This document shows positions 11,202 to 23,592 of a stretch of 64,000 bases of DNA, piece after piece (the first letter of the stretch is position 1; every line of letters starts with the position of its first letter). This DNA comes from Proteles cristata cristata. Lineage: Eukaryota > Chordata > Mammalia > Carnivora > Hyaenidae. The notes below the pieces were generated by a model that was given only the letters and a program-made list of their open reading frames with translations, was not told the origin of the DNA and did no database searches. Position numbers and translations under genes: made by a program. The stretch lies in assembly GCA_017311185.1 (NCBI GenBank), contig JAESUZ010000753.1, positions 1 to 64,000 of the forward strand. The letters are read 5' to 3'.

Positions 11202-11430
11202 GGGGCGCCTGGGTGGCTTAGTCGGTTAAGCGTCCGACTTTCGCTTGGGTCATGATCTCATGGTTCGTGGGTTCAAGCCCCGCGTCGGGCTCTGCGCTGA
11301 CTGCCAGCTCAGAGCCTGGAGCCTGTTTCAGAGTCTGTCACTCCCTCTCTCTCTGACCCTCCCCTGCTCACGCTGTCTCTCTCTCTCCTAGAAATAAATT
11401 TAAAAAAAACATTAAAAAAAATTAAAACAA
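11202..11430 (+). mobile_element. SINEC, plus strand, young subfamily
   Basis: Near-consensus head (ggggcgcctgggtggcttag, box A and B), then the diagnostic tgactgccagctcagagcc, gtttcagagtctgtcact and the cctagaaataaatt tail. This is the only young-subfamily copy in plus orientation. Confidence 0.95.
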
Positions 11431-11444
11431 ACAAACAAAAAAAA

Positions 11445-12079
11445 CCAACAACCTTACTTTAGGTGAGGTAACTTGAACATGTGGGATTCATTCAGGTTCT
11501 AGTTTTTACAGCTTTCTAAAATCTATGAGAACTCCAGTGTGGCTTGCATAAAGAATTTTTTTTTTTTTTTGCTTGTAGGAAGATCTATGATTGAGGTAAA
11601 AATTGGGGTCATGGGAAGCAAAGATCCATGCAAATGCAGTGCAAAGCGTCAGCTATTTGGTTATGGGCAATGAGTTTGTGGTTAACTGAGGACCACAGCA
11701 GCGCCCCAGTCCCACCTGGGCAGCGGGGAGCTGGGTCTACACTGAGCTGCCTGTTTGGAGGCGGCTCCTCACAGCTTTGATGTGCTATATCTGCATGTCA
11801 TTTCCCAGCTCTGATCTCCAGCTTCATTTTCAGCCACGGCCTTGGCACCCCACTGATTCTCACTTCCATCCCAAGGCTAGCCACAGGCGGACTGTTTAAA
11901 AAAAAAACAAAAAAAACTAAGTCTGTCTTGCTTCTCTGCAGATGGAATGCTTTACATGAGAAATAATCCAGCTGAGTTAGCTCCACAGTATGAATAAGAA
12001 TGAACTGGCTTTTGGTTTAGGAAGGATTCAGGTCTGGAATGCACTACGCTTTCAGAAGAGGTAGTTAATGGTGGGAGTT
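11445..12079. other. Non-coding flank
   Basis: About 11690-11780 is more GC-rich (agcagcgccccagtcccacc, ggaggcggctcctcacag), but no repeat or exon with splice sites and an open frame was seen. Confidence 0.45.
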
Positions 12080-12290
12080 TGTAAACTCTCTGTTGACTCT
12101 AGAGTGAGACCCAAGTTCAAGTCCTGATGTTGCTACTCACTAGACACCTTTTTGAGTCTTAGTTTCCTCTTTCCCAAACTCAAAAGTTGGTGCAAGAAGT
12201 AAAAGGGATAACGCATGCAAGTGCATTAGTGTTTAGCATATTGCGATACACACTGAGTGCTCCGTTAATGTTATTTATCGCTTTTGTTTA
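12080..12290 (+). repeat. MIR SINE, plus strand
   Basis: 'tgactctagagtgagaccca', 'aagttcaagtcctgatgttg', 'cttagtttcctctttcccaa' and 'actgagtgctccgttaatgt' follow the sense MIR order. Confidence 0.78.
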
Positions 12291-12340
12291 TTTTGGTCTT
12301 TATTCATGGAGAAGGAAAAATCATACTACTTTTGTTTTTA

Positions 12341-12592
12341 TTTTTTATTTTTTTTTTATTTTATTAAAAAAAAATTTTTTTTTAATGTTTTATTTATTTC
12401 TAGGAGAGAGAGAGAGAGACAGCATGAGCAGGGGAGGGTCAAAGAGAGAGGGAGTCACAGACTCTGAAACAGGCTCCAGGCTCCGAGCTGGCAGTCAGCA
12501 GAAAGCCCGACGCGGGGCTCGAACCCACGAACCGCGAGATCATGACCCAAGCGAAAGTCGACGCTCAACAGACTAAGCCACCCAGGCGCCCC
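12341..12592 (-). mobile_element. SINEC, minus strand, young subfamily
   Basis: A long T/A-rich tail complement at the left, GA tract, then a near-consensus head ending caggcgcccc. Perfect 14-bp TSD, tacttttgttttta, at 12327-12340 and 12593-12606. Confidence 0.96.
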
Positions 12593-12744
12593 TACTTTTG
12601 TTTTTAAATCTTCCCCAGATGCATGGTCGCCAGTGTCCTACAAAATAGCTATTCGTATAAACCCCTTCATATCAATCCCATTTCCAGTGCAGGTAGGTAA
12701 TTGTGCTTTGCCATATCAGCTTGTCAGAATTTGAGAGGCCCTTT

Positions 12745-12842
12745 AGCTAGTGGATGACTTTCTTGGGGAACCCTTCACTGACCATCTTATTATAAATTTC
12801 AACAATCCCTCTTGCCCATGTTCTGTATCCTTACTCACTTTT
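12745..12842 (+). repeat. L2 LINE fragment, plus strand
   Basis: 'ttggggaacccttcactgac' followed by 'caatccctcttgcccatg' resembles the L2 segment 'gaggccttccctgaccaccc ...'. Confidence 0.5.
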
Positions 12843-12844
12843 GA

Positions 12845-14310
12845 CTGCTTGGTCTATCCATTTCTGAGAGAAGTGTCTTCTAAAAATTATACTGTGATGG
12901 TGAATTTGTTAATTCTGTAATTTTGCCTACTTTTACCTTAAGTGTTTTGTGGCTATATTGTTAGAAGCATGGAAATTCATACTTATTTTTCTCTCTTGGT
13001 ATATACTTTGCTTCTTATCATTATGAACAGTTCTGCTGTAAGAAAATTTTTTTCTGAATTTAATTTGAAAGTATCAGCCTTCTGAAGAATGGAATATTAC
13101 GCAGCAGTAAAAAGAAATGAATTAGAGAAACACATGTCATGCATGAATCTCAGAAGTATTAAGATGAATGAAAGTAGCCAGATGGAAAGATTGCATGCAG
13201 TATAATTCCATTAAAAAAAATTCTACAGAAACGTAAATCTAATTTACAGAGACAGAAAGCAGATCAGTTGTTGCTAGGAGACAAGGGTTGGGTAGAGGAA
13301 TTGACTGGGAAGGGGCACGGGGAAACCTTTCATGGTGATGGAAATGTTCTCTACTTTGATTATGGTAATAGTCAAAACTCATCAAACTATACTCTTAAAA
13401 TGGATGTACTTTATTGTACATAAGATATGTCTCAATAAAGTTGAGTCGCAAAAAAAATCAGATCTGATGATTTCTGTCTAATAAAAGTATTTCCCCCTCA
13501 TTATGAATGACAGCTTAATACTACACAGATTTCTAGGTTGATAATTACTTTTCCTCACACTTACAACATATCATTCTATTATCTACATATTTTTGCTGAG
13601 TAGAACTCAGTCAGTCCAATTGCTAATATGGCTTATTTTCCTGCTCCACTAGCTTTAAAGAAAGCTTTACTTTTTGTTTTGACTGTTGTACCCTTTTGCT
13701 AAAGTGTGTCTAATTGCAAATTTGTTTTTTATTCATCTTGTTGAAATTTGGTGTGATCCATAAGTCTAATGATGTATTTCTATATTCATTTCTCAGCCAT
13801 TATCTCTTTTGATATTGGTTCTTCTTCATCCTCTCCATTCTTCCTCCCAAAATTTCGACTAGATATATGTTAGACTTTTCCAGTTTAGTTTTCTAGTTTC
13901 TTGATTTCTCTTTCATATTTTATGTTTTCAATACTGACACTTCCGTGCTACACTTGTGCTGGAATCATTTCTTTAGAACTATTTTCCATTTCATTAGTTC
14001 TCTTTTCACCTGTTAAGTTCTCTTACTTCAATTTATATATTTTTCATGGGTAAAATTTCAATGTAGTACTATTCACACAGGCCCATTTGTTTCTTATACC
14101 ATCCAGTTCTTGCCTTATGTCTTCTATTTATACCTGTAGTTCTTTATACATTTTAAAGGTGTTTATTTCTAAGTCTCTTTCATTTTCTTCCACTATTCCA
14201 GGTCACAGTGTGCTAATTCCACTCTGTGTTCTGTATACATTCTGTTTCCCTGTGTGGTTTGTAATTTTTAATCACAAGTTTATTTTCAGTTTGTTTTCCG
14301 TGTAATAAAT
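12845..14310 (-). mobile_element. Old L1M/HAL1-like LINE, minus strand, interrupted
   Basis: 12850-13075 resembles the complement of an old ORF2 endonuclease region (ttggtctatccatttctgag, taattctgtaattttgccta, tatattgttagaagcatgg). 13640-14300 resembles the complement of ORF1 and its upstream part (catttctcagccattatctc, cttcttcatcctctccattc, ccatttcattagttctcttt). It is heavily decayed with no usable frame. A plus-oriented L1 3' end at 13081-13450 splits it. Confidence 0.62.
13081..13450 (+). mobile_element. Old L1M 3' end, plus strand
   Basis: 'gaatggaatattacgcagca' encodes the ancient ORF2 C-terminus-like run. The usual 3'UTR landmarks follow: 'ttctacagaaacg', 'tggtgatggaaatgttctct', 'gtactttattgtacataaga' and 'tatgtctcaataaagttga' before an A-run. 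Confidence 0.82.
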
Positions 14311-14897
14311 CCCCCAAAGAACTGAGTTATAGGGGTGGTTTTGAGTTTACTCTGCAAGATCCCTAGAAGTTTCATTGGCCTTGCCCTAATTTTTATATTA
14401 AATTTCTCTGCTAGATAGTGTTTCCAGGGAAGCCCACATCTCCTCTCCCACATGCTCATTTGCAGTGTGATCTTGCCACTCTCCTATCAAGATGTGGAGT
14501 TTATTTCCCCTTCCCCTGATCGTCGGCTGTGCTGTGACAGACTTTGGCCAGTATAATGTGGTAGAAGTGATATTGTGTAACTTCAAAGATGGGGTCTTAA
14601 GAGATTTCCAACTCTCACCTTTAATGCTTGGAATGCTCCCTCTTGGAGACCCATCATCATGTTAGAATGCCAATTACATTGAGACCTCTATACTGTGAGG
14701 AAGGCTATGCTGTCTACATAGAGAAGGGAAGGCCAAGTTGGGAAGCACCAGAACAAACATATGAGTGAAGATTTCCTGAGCCTCACTCGGCCCAGTTAAG
14801 CCACTACCTGAATGCAGAGGAACGAATGACCCCAACCTTAAGTGGAACAAAAGCTTGACCTTAATCCCTGACTGACAGACCACAAGCAAATGATCGG
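14311..14897. other. Non-coding flank; possible unnamed old repeat
   Basis: About 14530-14880 (gacagactttggccagtata ... gagcctcactcggcccag ... cccaaccttaagtgg) has the look of a diverged mammalian interspersed repeat that I cannot name. No exon was recognised. Confidence 0.4.
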
Positions 14898-15079
14898 AGA
14901 GGCACCTGTGCATCTCATTCCGTTGAGCATCTGACTTTGGCTCAGGTTATCATCTCGTCATGAATTCAAGTCCCACATTGGGCTCATTGCTGTCAGTGCA
15001 AAGCCTGCTTCAGATCCTCTGTCCCCCTCTCTCTGTCCTTCCCCTGCTTGTGCTCTCTCAAAAATAAATAAACATAAAA
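14898..15079 (+). mobile_element. SINEC, plus strand
   Basis: Diverged head (gaggcacctgtgcatctcat), then gcctgcttcagatcctctgt, the CT tract and caaaaataaataaacataaa. A short 'aaatgatc' repeat on both sides may be the TSD. Confidence 0.9.
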
Positions 15080-15529
15080 AATGATCTACATCCACCACAC
15101 AGCCTTGGGATTCTGATTCTTACAGTTGGCCCTTTTCTACTCATGATGTAGGTAGATGGCAGCTGTCTTTTCACTACCTAATGGGCACAGCCTTTCAAGT
15201 TCATCTTTCATTAGGGTCCTTCCATGTGAAACCATTTAATCGCAATGACTGGAAATGTATCCCCACTCATTAGGACTCCATTTACTTCTCAGCACCTCTC
15301 GATGCCTTTCTCTGATCATTATAAGGAAGACTGAATAATTATTTCCTCTCTGATGCAACCCCTCTACAAACAAATAATGGTTTTCAGTTTTTTATGGAAT
15401 GAGATATTATTTCAAGATATTTGTATTTAATGACAATTGCACCTTACCTATTTCACTGATTCTCTTAACATATTTGTGCCTCGGTCAAATATATCTTTTT
15501 CGTATATACCCCACTACACACCCTTTCTG
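15080..15529. other. Non-coding flank
   Basis: No feature recognised. Confidence 0.5.
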
Positions 15530-15730
15530 CAGAATTTTACATACATTGTCCTCTTTGCATGACATACCCAACCCTCTGATGCTCCTAATGTAACTGAAAC
15601 CCTATGGTGCACTAAAACCAATCTTTCAGGTCCTGCTAAAGTGCTTCCTTTTGCATGAAGTCTTTTTTGAAGGCTCAAGATGTAATCTCTTCTTCCCTTG
15701 AAAACCATTAATAATTTTAATTTGTAATTG
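15530..15730 (+). repeat. L2 LINE fragment, plus strand (weak)
   Basis: 'tttcaggtcctgctaaagtg', 'cttccttttgcatgaagtct' and 'tttttgaaggctcaaga' resemble the L2 block 'ttcaggtctcagctcaaatgtcacctcctc...'. Highly diverged. Confidence 0.45.
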
Positions 15731-15804
15731 ACTTGTGATTCCCACCTTCTCCAAACTTTAGAGCATGGTGCTTTAAGAGCAGAAGCTGGAGAATTACCAC
15801 CCTC

Positions 15805-16002
15805 TAGACATCCAGCCCACTACCCAATTCTGCAAATAAAATTTTATTGGAACATAGTCACACTCATTCGTTAATATATTCTCTGTCATTGCTTTTGCAT
15901 TACAATAACAGAGTTGATTAGTTGTGACAGAGACCATATGGCTCACAAAGCCTAAAATATTTACTTTCTGGCCCTTTACAGAAAAGTTTTGCTGATCTCT
16001 GG
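15805..16002 (-). mobile_element. hAT-like MER DNA transposon fossil (copy 1)
   Basis: 'caaataaaattttattggaa', 'gttgattagttgtgacagag', 'accatatggctcacaaagcc', 'taaaatatttactttctggc' and 'cctttacagaaaagttttgc' are the signature of a common non-autonomous mammalian DNA element whose other strand starts CAGGGGTCGGCAAACT. The exact family name is not assigned. Confidence 0.75.
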
Positions 16003-16009
16003 TTTACAG

Positions 16010-16165
16010 AATGAGAATTGGACTTTGAATCACAACCCTTAACATTTACCAACTATTTGATCCACAGGCTTGCTGTGAAGGTCAAATGATAGAATAAGGA
16101 TGAACTATATTTTTTGGAACATTTAAGGCATAAATATAGAGTAATTTTATTGCTGTTACTTTTGC
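16010..16165 (+). repeat. MIR SINE, plus strand (diverged)
   Basis: 'gaattggactttgaatcaca', 'atttaccaactatttgatcc' and 'aatgatagaataaggatga' resemble the sense MIR core and tail. Confidence 0.5.
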
Positions 16166-16170
16166 CCTGA

Positions 16171-17627
16171 CTTAAAATATGTTATGATTTACCTCTAACT
16201 GAGTAAATATTTCTCATAATCAAATCAAAAGAAATTAGAAACAGTGTGGTGTTATGTAGGTGTTATTGCATTCTTTTTATAAGGGTGTACAGATATGTGT
16301 GCACATGTGAGGTGCTGTAGAAATGAATTTCACTAAGCAAATACCTGGATTAAACCTAGAAAAATAAAAGAAACATTTCCCTTTGTAAGCTCTAATGTGG
16401 AATACTGTGGCTGTAAAATAGACTCGGGTTAGTGTGTAAGCAGCCCATCTTTGGTTGTTTGTGCAAAATGTCTCTCTTAAGATGATTTTTGAAAGTGAAG
16501 AAGTTGGCCTTGCCATTTCTAGTCATGAAATGATCTCTCAGCTTTTGTATTTTTGCACAGCCAGAATTTGGAAAATAGAATGTCAAAGATAGTTTGTCAG
16601 TGTGGGTAAAAGAAGTGAAAGGCCACTGTTAAAACACACACATACAACAACAGCAAGAACAGCAACAACAACAAACCATCTGATTATACACAGCTCAGAG
16701 ATGGTGGTAAAGGGAGCCCCTTTTCTAACCAATTCTCCCGGCCAGTGGTACTTTGAAAGAAGAAATGTATGTCTCATCAGGAAATTTTGCTTCCTTATCC
16801 CTTCTGGGACGTTATTAAATTTTCTTCTAGGAAGGAGACTTCAGTAGGCTACAAATTGTTTTCTCCACTGTTTGTGCAGTGAAAACAGTGGGTAGGAGGA
16901 GGGTGTTTAAGGAGCCTGGCATTCTGCAGAGCATCAGGGCCTCTTTAATTAGAGAGAGACTGTCAGAGAAGATGAACAATGTTCCCTTTGTTAGAACAAC
17001 ACAGTGTCTTTCAAAATCATATTTGTTTTTAAACTCGGTGTATTTGCTCACAACCACGATGAGAAACACAGTTGAGATGATGCATAAGAATTTGAATAGG
17101 AGAAGTTTGCTTTAAAAATTATAACAAATAGTGATACAAGCTTTAAAAATCAGGAGCTGCAATGAGAGTGTTGTAAAAAGTTCACTCTAACTTTGAAATG
17201 TACTGATAAATGAGTTATATCAGCTTGAGGGGGACTATAACACACATGGATACTTTGAATATGAAATGGAATAAAAACGATTCTGACAGTAGAAGTAAAT
17301 TTTATGACAATGGATTTTTAGTTGCCTTTTTCCTTTCTTAGGCATCTACAATTCTAAGTACACTCATGAAACAGTAAACTGATAGAGACTATGAAAACTT
17401 CTGAACTTTTAGGAATTTCATTGACCCAGGCAAGAATATTTAGAGGGCTTGTTTCCAAGTATCTTAGTGATGAAAACAACATCATCCAAGAATTTTTTTT
17501 TCTAGGATAAATGGTCTGATATGGCTGCTCATTATGTAATACTATCTTAATGAAGCCTTTTTTTTAAGAAAAGTTACCTACGGGTCAAGACCAATTGTTG
17601 AGATTCTACCCAGGTCTATGTATACAT
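16171..17627. other. Non-coding flank with a short hairpin
   Basis: Mostly AT-rich. A perfect 9-bp stem, ccactgttt/aaacagtgg with a 9-nt loop, lies at 16865-16891. A CA/CAA-rich stretch lies near 16634-16675. No gene was recognised. Confidence 0.5.
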
Positions 17628-17640
17628 AAAATGCCTTTTG

Positions 17641-17757
17641 TTGGGGTACCTGGCCTGCTCGGTGAGTAGAGCATTTAACTCTTGATCTCAGGGTCATGAG
17701 TTCAAGCCCCACGTTGGACATAGAGTTTACATAAACAGCAGCAACAAGAACAACAAC
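17641..17757 (+). mobile_element. Older CAN-SINE-type element, plus strand
   Basis: 'ggggtacctggcctgctcgg', 'cttgatctcagggtcatga', 'gttcaagccccacgttgga' then a short A/CAA-rich tail without the CT-rich middle. This is the shorter carnivore tRNA-SINE form. TSD of 13 bp, aaatgccttttg-like, at 17628-17640 and 17758-17770. Confidence 0.88.
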
Positions 17758-17909
17758 AAAATACTTTTGGTTGTATTTCTTTATTTTTTTCCAAAGTGGT
17801 TTTATTCTATGCACTGCTGGATTATCCAATAGGCAACTATATGCATTCTAAAAGCATCATTAAAATAGCAGTATCAAAAAGAAACAATTTGGAGTGGGCA
17901 AGAAGTTGA

Positions 17910-17911
<2 letters not shown>

Positions 17912-17954
<43 letters not shown>
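17912..17954. repeat. (TG)n microsatellite
   Basis: An uninterrupted run of about 21 GT dinucleotides, followed by AT/TATG-rich sequence to about 18080. Confidence 0.98.
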
Positions 17955-17955
<1 letters not shown>

Positions 17956-20871
17956 CATATGTGTATATATTTATATGTATGTCTGTATATATGTTTCTTA
18001 TGTGTAGTACATATTTTGATTTCTTATATATTTCTCTTGTATATTTTTATTTCTTATATAGTATATGTTTCATCTATATGTATTTTTGTTAGGGATGAGC
18101 TAATTTCCATGAGAAACACAAACAAGAACTTTGCTGGACCTCCTTATGGCTAATTTATATTTTAGTAGGGTTTCTCTGCTGAATTATATATTGAGGGAGG
18201 GTACTACTTGATATTTCCAATTAGGACTTGATTTTATCTTGTATCACATTAGGTCTTTCAGAGGAAATCAAGGAAAGGACAGACATAGTCGCTTTCCACA
18301 AGAAGTCTGTAATTTATACACACATGAGACATATACTCAGGAAAACAATTAGAGACCTAGCCGGTTTATTATAAACAGTAGTTCTAGTTGTGTGTGTTTC
18401 ATGTTTTATTTGGCTTGATTGGTTGTTAACTCTCATGTTGACAGAGTCCTTTATTAAATTGTTAAATACCCATTTGTTTGAAATATAGATAATTTGCAGT
18501 TATTAATAAAACACTACAAGGTACTATAATCCACCACATCTCAGGCAGATGATCAGAGAGCAACTCTCCATAGTTGATGTCTGCCCGGCTATTGCCTAGT
18601 AGACTGAAGACTATGGAAATAAGCCACGTGGGGACCCAACTAACTAGAACCTTCAAATCACTGGATTTTCCTCCTTGCACTTTTGTTTGATGAAAAAGAA
18701 GAAATTTTAACCAATATTGGTGATAACCAATAAGAGGAATTTTTTTTTAGTCCTTGAGCATGGTTTTGGATCATATATAGTAAGTCCAGTTCCCTAGCTC
18801 ACCTTCATCTATAGTTCTGCTTAGTGAAAACTATTATTGCTAAGAACAACACTGGAAAATACCAGCCTTTAAGTAAATATCAATTATGTTTGCAGTATTG
18901 CTCTTATAAAGTAAACAAGCACACACAGAAACAGTTTTTAATTATAAAAATTGAGGCAAAACAGTTTTCTATATTAGTTCATTTTACTGAAATCATAGTT
19001 TTACTTACCATTATTGAAGTAATTAAGTTTTGCTGTGTCTGGAGAAGTGCTCTGTGGCCTGACATTCTTCTCAGGGTATCTGAGAAAGGCAAAATCTCTA
19101 AACAGGACGACAAGAGCTCTAGACAAGCCTATCAAAGAGATCCATCAGTAAAGCTCAATACAAAGGAGAATATCTCACTACAAAATGAGTCAGGGTTATA
19201 GTAAAGACCACAAGAATATTGAGGGGGAACTGAATGCTACAACTGTTATAAGGCCAGGCACTGTGTTTGCCTTGTTCAGGGCTACACGTCTACCCCCTTG
19301 CATGCAGCAGGCACTCAGATGAATCTGTCAAATATTTTCTATTGTAAGGATCATAATATAGATTATAGCTTTTGAATTAGATATTTGCAGATGAATTGAA
19401 TTTTAACTGCTGCAGAGGATTGGGAAGACCATCCAGGTAGCAGAAAGCATGTGAAAAAATGCTGAGGTGGAAAGGAAAGTCATGGGTGAAGGGTGAGATA
19501 AAATATTGCACAGAGTTGGAAAAAGTCATTTAATAGATTATCCTATGTCTTATGTCATACTTGGACTTGGTGATGGCTTGAGAGTCATTTTATGTTTGTG
19601 CTTTCATTCTTTCACATGCTGCTCTCACTCCTCTCTCCCAACACACACCTTGTGGATTAGAAGAAAGAGCATTGCTTATTGGTAAGGTCAGCGTGGGTTT
19701 TAGCCTTAAAATATTCTGAACAAAAATGATAACTGGACACATCCACTCTCCGATGCAAAACTAAAAGAAAGCTTTGCAGGATTCCAGAAGTATTTCATTT
19801 GACAGGATGTCTTCACTTTTATTCAAGATGAAACCTGCCTAAATCTTGCTATTTTGCTACTTCAAATCCATAAAGATGCCACTTGAGGTGCCCCTAAAGA
19901 ACACTAGTATGCTGATTGTTTGCATGGCTGGGTTAGTGCATGAGGTCACTGGTACTGCATACCCTGCGGAAATGCCATCCCTGATGCATCATTCTGCTAA
20001 GTGCCCCTGCTCAGTGCTGACACTGGTTTGACTTCTGAATAGGCGTACTTCTTAGAAATTACCCTTCAGCTGACCCCACACCACACCACGCATTACATGT
20101 TTAGTGATGTCACTCCCATTCCGGGGCTGCAGGCAAGAGGCGCCTGAGAAGGAGAGGAAGTTGACCATTGATGGGAAATGGAAAGTGTTTATTTTATGTC
20201 TCTTGTCAGAAGATCAGCTCCAGACACACATTTCGGGGCCCAGTGCACTGAACAATCAGACACACATGGACATTGGAGAGAGTGTGGAGAATCTAAGGGA
20301 AATGTGGGACCATCAAGAGACTGGAAGATAAGAGTTATGTGTAATGAAAGAGCTTTGATTTGTTGCCAGGGAAATGCCAGGTTTCACATAAAGGAGGATT
20401 TTGGAAAGATGAGAAGTTATGGGGCTGAGGATCCCTGAAGAACTGTTGTAAAATTTCCTTTTCAAATATGATGGGTTCATTCCTTTCTGAGATGGATTAA
20501 GTTAGCACTATCTTGCCTGAAAACAAAGGGATAATTCGAATGCCCACTTAAGCCTTTAACATTTGCATGATAGCCAGGTCTCTGTGACCACTTCATATCA
20601 TTCACAAACAGATAAAGCAATTCTGCAAATAAAGGCCCTGCTATACTTACTTTCGCTAATTCTTCCCTGGGCTTGACAGTGAATATTGGGTTCAGCTGAA
20701 ATAAGAAGGGAAAAAAGTGTAATTGAGAAGAAAAAAGTCTAGTTGGTTATATATGAGCACTTTCAGTGTTTAACTGAGCATCAGTCACTCATCAGCAATT
20801 CAATCACCATTCTTTACATGGCTAACACTTCAGTAATATTTTATGTAATCTCTGGCCATGAGAAAGATAGG

Positions 20872-20872
<1 letters not shown>
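17955..20872. other. Non-coding flank, repeat-poor
   Basis: Almost 3 kb in which I recognise no SINE, LINE or gene. The early part is TATG-rich. Open frames of up to 125 codons show no protein-like composition. Confidence 0.5.

Positions 20873-20919
<47 letters not shown>
20873..20919. repeat. (TG)n microsatellite
   Basis: About 23 uninterrupted TG dinucleotides. Confidence 0.98.
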
Positions 20920-20921
<2 letters not shown>

Positions 20922-23275
20922 CAGAAGAAAACATAAAGAAAAGAGAAGATTTTTTTTTAAGTCAATGGGGAAGTAATTAATTTTAAAACAAAATCTCAAT
21001 GGATTCTGATACTAGGGGCTGGAGGAGAAATGACAAATATTTTTGAACCTGTGTCTACACTACAGTTACTTATTATTGTTATTTTTACAAACTCTGTGAA
21101 AAAATTGAAGCAGCTCACATTCATTGAACAAACACTACTGAATGCCTCACATTCTCTTCCAGTTGCCTAAATTTGTTGAAAATAGGTACAATTAAAATTC
21201 ATAAAGGCATGTACAGTGACTATGATTAGTAGGAGGAGACACTTCTCAGCTGGTCTCTTAAGTTTCTGATATCTTGCAAATGGAGGTACAGAATGCCTTT
21301 GTCCTATATTCTCTTTTCAAAGGTGTTTATACAGCTTCTGGTCTTGGAAGAGAAAAACATTATTTCCAGCCTACCTATTTCCCATTATAAAACATTTGAG
21401 TTCTCTAAGCTCAAGGTTCTTCTATGAAACACAGCTGCCTGTAGGTGCGAGTGTGTGGTTTTCTTCACTTTTTGTTGTGGGAATTGGGGCTCCAGGAATG
21501 GATGCAAGTGTGGATGTTCTGCCTGGGAAGAACTGCTATGAGAAATAAATAGCCCTATGACTGTAGGTAATAAATAGTCCTGTATCTCTGGCTCTGGAGT
21601 CCTGGGCTTTAGCCAACAGCCATAAAATGTGCAGATAGACTTCATAGTTTGCATATACGATAAAATTTCAGCCTCTTCACAAACAGGCCAATTGCTTTGA
21701 GTATGTACATTTTATTCAGACAAATACTTGAGACAAACTACTACTTTTTCAAGGTAAAAGATCTCCCTGGGTCTTTAATTTTCTTGTTCAATTTAAACTG
21801 AAAACTTTCCCAAGGAAAGGGGGTAAAGGAGATTGTAAGAGAAGTAAGAGGTGAAATGAGGTGATAGAAATACCAAAAGTAGTGAAAAAAGAAAAACAGG
21901 TCACAGAAAAGAGTAGGACATAGGTATTAAACATTGTTGTATGTTTAGTCAATTTTAAAATTGGGGTTCATCCAACGTTTGTGCTACCAGACATGCTTTT
22001 ATTGAAAATACAGAGAAACTAGTTTCTCAAGAGAGAGGTCGCATACTATTCTTCATCTATTTGTAGATGGCAAATTTTTATTGCAATTCAAAAATAGAGA
22101 AAGTTGCAAGTAACTCATTTAAAATGTAAGCTGTTGAAAGATGAAGGAAGTGACATTTTTCTGGTGTCCAAATCACGTAATGCTTGTCTTAAATACTGCT
22201 GCACTAACCACCTGGAACAGACGACTAGTCCTGTTTGGAATATGCCATTATTTAGTGTGTGACTTCTTAACTATTTCTTAATTACAGAGGTGTCAGTTAA
22301 AACTGCAAACTCAGTTATTTAAATATTTAATACCTTTGAAAATCCATATCTCTTCTTCATCTATTAGACAAAACAGATTTATTTATAAGATCCTATTCAT
22401 TTCATTAAATGAAAATAAAGATAACATAAAGTGGAATGGACTGAAAAAATCATAGTGTAAGTCAGCGAGTCATTTTTAATGGGAATAAATATTGAATAAA
22501 CATAATGCAATGTGACTGATTAAAAAGTACTGTAGGGTGGTTTTTTTTTTTTTTTTAAAATAGAGATGGAAATAAGGCAGCTTCCACTGAAAAGAAAAGC
22601 ATCATTGATTTCCTAATCAACTGAGAACACCCAGAGGGGTAATTATAGGCCACTCTTGTCATTAAACATGGACTACAGAATCCATCGAAATCATGTAATC
22701 ACTCTGCTGATTAAAAAACAAAGCAAAAAACCCCCAAAGAAACAAATAAAAAAACCCACTAAGATAATCTGATACATTCCTTATAGGGAATGACCTGAGA
22801 AAATCAGATGTGATAGAGGACTTAATAATACATCCAAAAATCTCTTCTCAAAATCTTTGAATGGTGTTCAAAATGGTAGGGCAACTTGATTTTCAATTTT
22901 ATAGATTTGTGGTAGCTTTTCACCAGGCATTCTTATTTATTTCTTCAGAGTTTCTGTATCTCCTTGCTTGGGAGAGGTACAGTTTGCAAAGGAAAAACAA
23001 ATAAACAAACCAGGAAGCTTGTGATCTCTTTGGGAAGTAAGGCCAAAAATAAAAGGCAAAATAAAGATTTAGGTAATAACACAAGTTAATGATAGAAGAA
23101 ATAATAGAATGTGATATATTGCCAAAGAATTTTGCATACATTAATTGCTGGAATTCAAGTAGGGGAAACAGCAGTAGACTAGGGTGGTCCAAAAAGACAT
23201 CAAGGACCAAATGGGATTTGATCCAGGCCTTGAATATAAAATCCTGCTGAATGAAGAATACAAAGATTAAGATGG
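20920..23275. other. Non-coding flank, repeat-poor
   Basis: AT-rich. Contains a T-run near 22541-22556. No gene or repeat family was recognised. A 159-codon minus-strand frame at 22920-23399 overlaps a transposon fossil and is not a gene. Confidence 0.5.
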
Positions 23276-23592
23276 ATTGACAAACTATCATTAGGCCCAA
23301 TCTGGCCTCCAGACTGTTGTTGTAGACCTTCAGTACCAAGAATGGATTGTATAGTTTTAGATGTTGAGAAAAACAAAGAAGAATGATATTTCGTAACACT
23401 GAAAATTACATGAAATTTAAACCTCAGTGTCTATAAATAAATTTCATTGGCTCACAGCCACTCTTTATTTGCTTATGTGTTTGACTGATTTTGTGCTACA
23501 GTGACAGATTTGAATAGTTGCAACAGACACCTAGTGGCCCATAAAGTCTAAAACAGTCACTGTCTAGATCTTTACAAAGTTTGCTGAATCCT
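23276..23592 (-). mobile_element. hAT-like MER DNA transposon fossil (copy 2, long form)
   Basis: 'gacaaactatcattaggccc' opens the long form. 'atgaaatttaaacctcagtg', 'aataaatttcattggctcac', 'agtgacagatttgaatagtt' and 'gatctttacaaagtttgctg' follow in the same order as copies 1 and 3. Confidence 0.75.

Noticed and set aside
11202..11280. tRNA-Lys-like gene with A and B boxes
   Set aside because: It is the head of a SINE with TSD-bounded relatives throughout the window, not a functional tRNA.
17912..18153. Cysteine/valine-rich open frame from the TG run
   Set aside because: Translation of a microsatellite; not a gene.
22920..23399. 159-codon minus-strand frame
   Set aside because: Overlaps the hAT-like fossil and is rich in F/L/Y from AT-rich DNA. 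No domain seen.
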